Shown piece by piece: positions 17,399 to 22,516 of a stretch of 22,516 nucleotides of DNA. The translations under genes and the position numbers were made by a program. Source of the DNA: Chara braunii. Its lineage: Eukaryota; Streptophyta; Charophyceae; Charales; Characeae. Each line of letters starts with the position of its first letter. The stretch's first letter is position 1. The notes beneath the pieces are model-generated. The model worked only from the letters and a program-made list of their open reading frames with translations, was not told the DNA's origin and ran no database searches. Location: NCBI GenBank assembly GCA_003427395.1, contig BFEA01000534.1:509956-532471 (forward strand), written 5' to 3'.

Positions 17399-18472
17399 GG
17401 GCATATACTCACACGAGGACCAAAAGACCCAAAATCCCAAAATTCGAGTGACCCTTACGTCAGCGGCCTGCGGGGCCGTGGGCGGACCCTTTTTGAGACT
17501 ACCTCCTGAGGTGGTCTCAAATTACCTTTCGTTTTTTTTTTTTCTTTCTATGTTCACGAACTGAAGAGAATCGTAGACGAAGAAGACAGCTCGCCAAACA
17601 ACTGAAAGTGCGACCGGGAACATTCACGTTGTAGCGAAGCCCCACGCGTTATACTGGCGTGAAAAAAAAAAACTAAAAGAATTTCCATCTTGTTGTTTGG
17701 TCATTCCCAACGTGACCGGGCGCACTTGCCCTGAGTGCAAAGTGTCAGGGTCGCAACTTCGTCCTTTCTGGACGAGGTCCGCCCGTGTGACCACGCGGAG
17801 ACCAAATGCCTCAAAAAAAAGGTCCGCCCGTGTGACCACGCGGAGACCAAATGCCTCAAAAAAAACGAACCAAATGCCTCAAATTTTCGAGACTTCTGGT
17901 CCCCGTGTGAGTATCACACGAGGACCAAAAGACCCTCAATCCCAAAATTTGAGTCAGCTTTCGGATCATGCTGGAGAGGCCCACTACCCAAATGCCTCAA
18001 ACAGTGACCCTTTTGTCAGCGGCCTGCCTGCGGGGCCACGGGAGGACCCTTTTTGAGGCCACCTCCATAGGTGGTCTCAAATTACCTTTCGTTTTTTTTT
18101 TTTAATGTTCGCGAATTGAAGAAAATCATAAATAAAGAAGACAGCCTGCCAAACAGCTGGAAATGCGACCAGAAACATTTACGTTGTACAGAAGGCCCAC
18201 GCGTTATACTGGCGTGAAAAAAAACAACAACAAATTCCATCTTTTTGTTTGGTCCTTGCCCGTGTGACCGGGCGCACTTGCCCTGAGTGCAAAGTGTCAA
18301 GGTCGCGACTTCGTCCTTTCTGGATGAAGTCCGCCCGTGTGACCACACGGGGGACCAAATGCCTCAAGAAACCCAAACCAAATGCCTCAAGAAAACCGAA
18401 CCAAACGCCTAAAAAAAGACGAACCAAATGCCTCAAATTTTTGAGACTTTTGGTCCCCGTGTGAGCATGCCC
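17399..18472. mobile_element. 1,074-bp double TIR element, two units head-to-tail
   Basis: Outer ends are GGGCATATACTCACACGAGG and CCCCGTGTGAGCATGCCC, with TCA immediately outside both (17396-17398 and 18473-18475). Two internal units (17399-about 17913 and about 17914-18472) repeat the same blocks in the same order: GGACCAAAAGACCC, GTCAGCGGCCTGC, GGACCCTTTTTGAG, GGTGGTCTCAAATTACC, CACGCGTTATACTGGCGTG, GGGCGCACTTGCCCTGAGTG, CGACTTCGTCCTTTCTGGA, CCAAATGCCTCAA. The units meet at GGTCCCCGTGTGAGTATC then ACACGAGGACC (17897-17924), a fused pair of terminal inverted repeats. No coding capacity seen. Confidence 0.75.
17776..17865. repeat. 45-bp perfect tandem duplication inside the double TIR element
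   Basis: GGTCCGCCCGTGTGACCACG plus the following CGGAGACCAAATGCCTCAAAAA part occurs at 17776 and again at 17821 without differences, so the duplication is recent. Unit 2 has only one corresponding block. Confidence 0.85.
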
Positions 18473-18684
18473 TCAGTAACAACCATTGAGATGAAGGGGA
18501 CAGAAATGTAAAATAGCCCGTCAAATCTTAAAAAGCCTGAGAAAAGGACAACACTAGTCCGGTCAGAATGGAACTGGACATCTGTGCGACCAGGTGGTCC
18601 ACTCTGACAGGGCAAGTTGTGGCTTTTTTGTTTTCCCTTCTTTTCTTCTTCTTCTTTGCAAATTTGGATCATTTCTCGATTTAC

Positions 18685-18708
18685 GTGTGTGTGTGTGTGT
18701 GTGTGTGT
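18685..18708. repeat. (GT)12 microsatellite
   Basis: Uninterrupted GT dinucleotides inside the 5' intron. Confidence 0.95.
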
Positions 18709-19416
18709 TTCGAGTTGCGGCTTTTTCTGTCATCCATCCCAGCAAATTCTGACAGCCTGCGGCAGGGGTATTCTCCTCCCCGCAGACGTCACCGGGAGCA
18801 TGGTCCCATTAGCAGTCAGATAGGAGTGTGGCCGATCCAATGTGACACTGAGTGGCAGCGGACTGACGGGTTCATTATGAATTTCTGGGCTGAGGAAACA
18901 GGAGAAAGGCAAAGAAAAAAAAAAAAAAAACAGAGACCTCCCACCCGAAATCGCGGCAGAGAAGTTCCCAGCCATCAGATCACAAATGATCTGATGGCCG
19001 TGGTTGCCATAACAGTGAACAAAGTAACTGCCACATTTTTTTTTCTGCAATAAACTCGACTTCTGTCAGCAGTCATCATGACGCCCTCCATATACTCCGT
19101 GATTGAAGGAGGGCTCCGCCCAATGAGATAGTTGCACAACAGCAAGCAAAATACTGAAAATCTTCTATCCAGTGGGCCTATGGCCGACCCCACCCTATTT
19201 CAGGGTTGGCCATACCCCCAACCGATTGAAAAGATTTTGGCGGGAAGCTTTCTTTGCACGGGCATGCCCAGTGTTGCGGAGAGGAGGAGGGGAACAAAGA
19301 TCTCCTAAGTTTTTTGGGTAATAAAAGTAAAATACTGACCGTGGGATCACGAGTACTGCACCGCAGGATTTGGGTCACTAACATGCCACACAAACTCGTT
19401 TCTATCCTTCCCGCTG

Positions 19417-19596
19417 CTACCGGGAGTGAGGTCCCACTAGCAAAGAGGGTTGGATAAACATCCTGAACATGGACGTGTTTTAAGCAGAGATGCGGAAAAG
19501 CAGTTCAATCTCTACATTCTGCACCTTTTCACAAACAAGTCCAGATTCAGGTGTTCAATCCAATCCTCTTTGCTAGTGGGACCTCGCCCCGGTAGT
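19417..19596. mobile_element. 180-bp foldback (inverted repeat) element
   Basis: Arms 19417-19478 and 19535-19596 are inverted copies: CTACCGGGAGTGAGGTCCCA at left matches the complement CTACCGGGGCGAGGTCCCAC at right. Both continue through CTAGCAAAGAGG, TTGGA and CCTGAA. The spacer is about 56 bp. A related fragment CACCGGGAGCATGGTCCCAT lies at 18790. Confidence 0.7.
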
Positions 19597-19887
19597 GGGA
19601 CCATGCTCCAGGGTCATATAATGTTATTCTTTGTTTTTTTTTTGTTTTTTGTTTCCCCCCCCCCATCCCTGTTCCAACAGGGTATTTCCGTCTTGTGCCA
19701 TTGTTTGTTTGCGGGCCATTTTCTGCACAAGTAATCCGTCCAATAGGAATCACCCCTGCCCTGGAGGAGGATGCTGTCCAAAAATAGTTAATACTCAACC
19801 CTGCCGGATCACACATTTCATTTGGGGCCTCATTCCACTGCTCTGGGTAATTGCGAAATCGCTAGTATACTGTGCAAAAAAAAAACA

Positions 19888-19998
19888 TTGGGCGAATTCG
19901 CCGAATCAAAGCCCTGTCATTGTCCCTGTATCTGGACTGAAAGTTGGCTCGGATACAGCAATAACTACCGAGCGTTATATTCGGGTGAAGACGGGAGA
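19888..19998. mobile_element. Family-B miniature TIR element, diverged copy
   Basis: The right end ATTCGGGTGAAGACGGGA is well kept; the left end TTCGCCGAATCAAAGCCCTG is degraded. The core contains GTATCTGGACTGAAAGTTGG and GGATACAGCAATAACTACCG. Confidence 0.7.
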
Positions 19999-20275
19999 TA
20001 GATAAATCTGCAATTCCCCAGATCTGAATTTGCGGAGTGGTGGAACCAGGCCTCAATTCAAGCTACCCTCTTCCCCCGAACACAGCACACCTTCATTATG
20101 ACTTTATGACTGCATCCAACCAGAAACATGGCTTGTATACATTCAGAGTCAGGGTACAATATCTTCGGGGAAACACTGTAACCACAGCACCGGGTGTCCA
20201 AACGAGCAAACAGGATTGGACAGAATTTTCAGAAACAGCAGTGAAGCCGTGTGAAGGTTGGCAACTCCCTCCCTT

Positions 20276-20424
20276 TTTTTTTCCTTTTTTTTTTTTTTTT
20301 TTTTTTTTGACATATATGAACCACACATGAGGTATGGATTCCAAAAATAGTCTTTTTTTGTTCTTTTTTTTCCGGACACATAAGTACCACACGTGAGATA
20401 TTGATTTCAAAAATAGTATCGGAC
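20276..20424. repeat. Duplicated unit of T-tract plus ~45 bp (66-bp offset)
   Basis: T-rich tract, then GACATATATGAACCACACAT (20309) and GACACATAAGTACCACACGT (20375). Both continue GAG.TAT.GATT.CAAAAATAGT. Confidence 0.8.
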
Positions 20425-20520
20425 TAACTGGCCTGGCTCAGTTGGGACACTCTTGAACAGACCCGAGTTCGAACTCCACTCGAAGCAGACGAGTGAAATA
20501 CTACAACTCCGAATTTTTTA
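20425..20520 (+). mobile_element. Possible tRNA-derived SINE head
   Basis: TGGCTCAGTTGG (20434-20445) matches a tRNA A-box; AGTTCGAACTCC (20466-20477) resembles a B-box with one or two departures. The 31-nt spacing is right for a tRNA. No cloverleaf acceptor stem or CCA was found, and a T-rich tail (20514-20536) follows. AACTCCGAATTTTT is repeated on both sides of that T-rich run (20504 and 20539). A chance match cannot be excluded. Confidence 0.4.
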
Positions 20521-20878
20521 TTATTTTTATTTTTTTGTAACTCCGAATTTTTACCTTACGTAGGGCCGGTCAGTTCGACGATGATACCTCAAGAGGGGGG
20601 GAAGTCCAAAAAATAAAAAGAAGTCTCAGAAATTGACAACTCCCGACTGGGATCACCGAAAAAAGTGAAGTTGGTTTACGGTGCTGAGAAAACTCTGTCA
20701 TAGGGATGCTGGGCCCGGTTTCCAGCAGGTGCAGATCCCCACCACCAATCTAGAATGTGACCCATCCCAGGTCCAGGCCTCAACCTTGGTGGCTTTCCTG
20801 ACCCCACTGAGGCTGTCACCTGGACACCGGTGTTTAAAAAAAAAAAAAAAAAAAAAAGAAGAAGAAGAGAAAGTCTTG

Positions 20879-20998
20879 GGGGATACTCGCACTAGCACTT
20901 TCCAAAATGCATCAGACCGCAATTTCGGCCACACCTGCATGCATCTGGGCGCAATTCCATCCAAAAATTAAGTAAAACTTCCTACTGTGAGTATGCCC
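20879..20998. mobile_element. Family-A miniature TIR element (120 bp)
   Basis: Left end GGGGATACTCGCAC; right end CTGTGAGTATGCCC followed by TTA. The interior contains CAGACCGCAATTTCGGCC and CATGCATCTGGGCGCAATTCC. It is preceded by an A/GAA tract at 20836-20871. Confidence 0.7.
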
Positions 20999-21425
20999 TT
21001 AGAAAGAAGGGAGAAAAAGAATGAACGGCACTGCCAAACAGCAGCCCCACCTCAGCAAAGGGTGAAAAGGAGAAACCGGCTTTAGACCAGAACTCAGAGT
21101 ACTACTCGTTCAAATCAAAGGAAAAAGAGCAGCGCGTTCGGCTGCCGCTACCACCATCCCATCGGATGCAGCTACCACCACCAGCTACCACCGCCGGCCC
21201 CGTAAGAGCAGCAGCCCAATGGCTCAGAAACAGTCGACAGATTTTAAACCTGCATGGTTCAAAATCAATCAGGAGTGACAGCCCGTTTTAAACCCACCAG
21301 TACTTTCGACGAGAGCGCCGTGCTATCGGCCACAGCCTTTGCTACAGTGCCACAACGCGTCGTCTCAAATGACTCTAAACCACCACTACTTCCAATGAGA
21401 GCGGCACGTTATCGGCCAGCCATTG

Positions 21426-21481
21426 CTAGCTACAGTGTTCTTTTTTTTTTCCCTTATGCGTGTCATCCTTGCGCAGGGGCC

Positions 21482-21513
<32 letters not shown>

Positions 21514-21546
21514 ACGGATGTCCCGAAGGACACTAGCTACAGTGTT
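21426..21546. repeat. 14-bp target-site duplication flanking the U6 retrocopy
   Basis: CTAGCTACAGTGTT occurs at 21426-21439 and again at 21533-21546, exactly bracketing the U6 body plus A-tail. The length is typical of LINE-type target-primed reverse transcription. The plus-strand primer end GTGTT joins (after one C) to the T-run that copies the A-tail, as expected for that mechanism. Confidence 0.9.
21441..21531 (-). pseudogene. U6: U6 snRNA retrocopy (3'-truncated, A-tailed)
   Basis: Minus strand from 21531 reads GTCCTTCGGGACATCC (5' stem-loop, one base pair shorter than the usual plant GTCCCTTCGGGGAC), then the near-invariant U6 core. That core includes the ACAGAGA box (21498-21492), the AGC triad (21486-21484) and the internal stem-loop through GACACGCATAA. 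At 21454 the match stops: instead of the normal 3' end there is GGG, then ten A (21450-21441). A 14-bp direct repeat flanks the copy. There is no T-run terminator, and no plant upstream sequence element of the RTCCCACATCG type; the AT-rich stretch at 21557-21571 is probably accidental. These features identify an RNA-mediated insertion rather than a working pol III gene. Confidence 0.9.
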
Positions 21547-21772
21547 GCAACGGTTCATTTTAAAATTTAAATGAATATAGCCCAGCACGACAGGCCGATT
21601 CATCCCAGTGCTTCCCCGCGTGGTAATAGCCACACCTTTGGGAGGTACTGGAATACTGCACACTCGTTACAAAGCATAGGTGGGGTGAGGCCCTCACCAG
21701 CATAGTAAATGCCACATACGCCTCCCTAACGTCCACGTAATGTCTACGGATTCCACCAAATGGCACCTCTGC

Positions 21773-21898
21773 AGGCATACTCAGACTACAGTCGGACTTT
21801 TTCAACCGAGCTCTGGACTCGATTGCGGTCAGATGCATCCAGGTCCGGGCGTAAATGCAGTCAGATTCATTTAGCAAAGTGTGAGTGTGAGTATGGCC
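21773..21898. mobile_element. Family-A miniature TIR element (126 bp)
   Basis: Left end AGGCATACTCAGAC; right end GTGTGAGTATGGCC followed by TTA. The interior contains ATTGCGGTCAGATGCATCC and AAATGCAGTCAGATTCATTT, so the element is itself partly repetitive inside. Confidence 0.7.
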
Positions 21899-22070
21899 TT
21901 AGAGAGTTGGGTTTGATGCTCCACAGTGTTACTTGTGGCTATTTTCCACGGCAGAAAACGGGGGCTCCACAGCAGCCGAGGGAAATTTGTAGTTCTAGAG
22001 GGAGTCGGCAGAGAAATAACTGATGAAGTATATTGGGAGTGAACAAGTGAGTTTGGGGCAACTGTTCATA

Positions 22071-22191
22071 GGGCATGTTCAGACTAGCGCATTTTGCACC
22101 GTACCTGACCACAATTGCAGACGGACCTGAATGCATCTGGCTGCAATGCCGTCCACAGCTGAGTTGAACAAGACCTAGTGTAAGTCCACCC
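22071..22191. mobile_element. Family-A miniature TIR element (121 bp)
   Basis: Left end GGGCATGTTCAGACTAGC; right end CTAGTGTAAGTCCACCC. The interior ATGCATCTGGCTGCAATGCC and GTCCACAGCTGAGTTGAACA match copy 1 and the next copy. Confidence 0.7.
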
Positions 22192-22438
22192 TTTGAATTT
22201 GCTTCGAGGCCTCACATCTGTGCAAATTGGGAGAGAAGGTGCATTCCTCCTCATCTTTTATCAAAAAAATGTTAAAGTGGTTCAAAGGGTGGACTCACAT
22301 CTGGGCAAATTGCAGACGGACCTGAATGCATCTGGCTGCAATGCCGTCCACAACTGAGTTGAACAAGTCCTAGTGTAAGTCGCACTTTGAATTTGCTTTG
22401 AGGCCTCACACCTGTGCAAATTGGGAGAGGAGGTACAT
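22114..22438. repeat. 195-bp-offset tandem duplication at window end
   Basis: About 125 bp from ATTGCAGACGGACCTGAATG at 22114 recur at 22309 with few differences, running through the right end of the TIR element and into GAGGCCTCACA(T/C)CTGTGC beyond it. The duplication therefore copied element and flank together. Confidence 0.8.
22287..22385. mobile_element. Family-A miniature TIR element (99 bp)
   Basis: Left end GGGTGGACTCACATCTGG, right end CTAGTGTAAGTCGCAC. From the interior onward it is a near-identical duplicate of the preceding copy, including the flank beyond its right end. Confidence 0.65.
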
Positions 22439-22465
22439 CTGTGCCAGGACCAGGGAAGGTCCCAG

Positions 22466-22469
22466 CACA

Positions 22470-22514
<45 letters not shown>
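22466..22514. repeat. (CA)n plus A32 tract at window end
   Basis: About eight CA units followed directly by a long A run ending at GG. Confidence 0.95.

Positions 22515-22516
<2 letters not shown>

Larger units (their letters stand above)
21288..21575. repeat. Two-unit tandem repeat hosting the U6 insertion
   Basis: Unit 1 (about 21288-21375) and unit 2 (about 21376-21440 plus 21547-21575) share ACCACCA/GTACTT, GAGAGCG, TATCGGCCA, TTGCT, ACAGTG, CAACG and a following TCAAA/TTTTAAA in the same order. The U6 copy and its target duplication split unit 2; unit 1 continues through the matching point without an insert, so it works as a paralogous empty site. Confidence 0.65.
15800..22516 (-). other. 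5' intron of SHMT (incomplete, at least 6.7 kb)
   Basis: Inferred to be intronic because exon a begins mid-protein and no upstream SHMT exon (for example one encoding the SGLVAAQ region) was recognised on the minus strand to the window end. It is filled with mobile elements listed separately. Unassigned parts include 16117-16675, 16709-17398 (short hairpins such as CCTCTCAATTTTTGAGAGG at 16937-16955), 18480-19410 (a perfect 12-bp hairpin at 18971-18998 and (GT)n at 18685-18708) and 19600-19880. Confidence 0.65.

Noticed and set aside
20681-20971. 96-codon plus-strand ORF
   Set aside because: Contains an A/GAA tract and runs into a miniature TIR element.
21451-21531. Functional U6 snRNA gene
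   Set aside because: 3' end missing, no T terminator, no plant upstream element; A-tail and target duplication show a retrocopy.
15800-22516. Upstream SHMT exon (region encoding CDMAHISGLVAAQ)
   Set aside because: Looked for on the minus strand and not found; it probably lies beyond the window.

Overview
The window is a stretch of repeat-rich nuclear DNA from a eukaryote of the green (streptophyte) lineage. Two things point there. A minus-strand, plant-type serine hydroxymethyltransferase (SHMT) gene is split into small exons by kilobase-scale introns. A U6 snRNA copy has the plant form of the 5' stem-loop and the plant-like GACACGCATAA 3' part, rather than the animal form. Long introns, many microsatellites, A-tracts and small inverted-repeat transposons suggest a large, transposon-inflated genome. 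A charophyte such as Chara would fit, but that is inference; the sequence does not name the species.

The only protein-coding gene I can support is the 3' part of SHMT on the minus strand. Five exons (15799-15705, 14009-13823, 9032-8915, 6780-6679, 5500-5259) join in frame through GT-AG introns into 247 residues plus a stop. They cover the PLP-lysine motif through the natural C-terminus. The upstream exons are not visible; the intron before the first visible exon runs from 15800 to beyond the window end.

Layout: 1-5258 is the 3' flank of SHMT, with simple repeats, one small transposon and local tandem duplications, and no recognisable gene. 5501-6678 (intron) holds a (GA)n tract and a GC-rich hAT-like miniature element. 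6781-8914 (intron) holds an A-tract duplication, miniature elements and about 0.8 kb of purine-rich sequence. 9033-13822 (intron) holds compound microsatellites, a polypurine tandem duplication, a decayed LINE on the opposite strand, and a foldback element inserted between TA repeats plus two solo arms. 14010-15704 (intron) holds a 400-bp TIR element, a 93-bp tandem array and two miniature elements. 15800-22516 (5' intron, incomplete) holds a 1,074-bp head-to-tail double TIR element, a foldback element, a possible tRNA-type SINE, a U6 retrocopy with target-site duplication, and several copies of a ~120-bp TIR family.

No operon-like or defence-like gene system is present. The interest lies in the mobile-element record inside one housekeeping gene: a retroposed U6 snRNA with a paralogous empty site beside it, several inverted-repeat families that share a GGG...CTCACAC terminus, and one head-to-tail tandem element that appears to have inserted as a unit.
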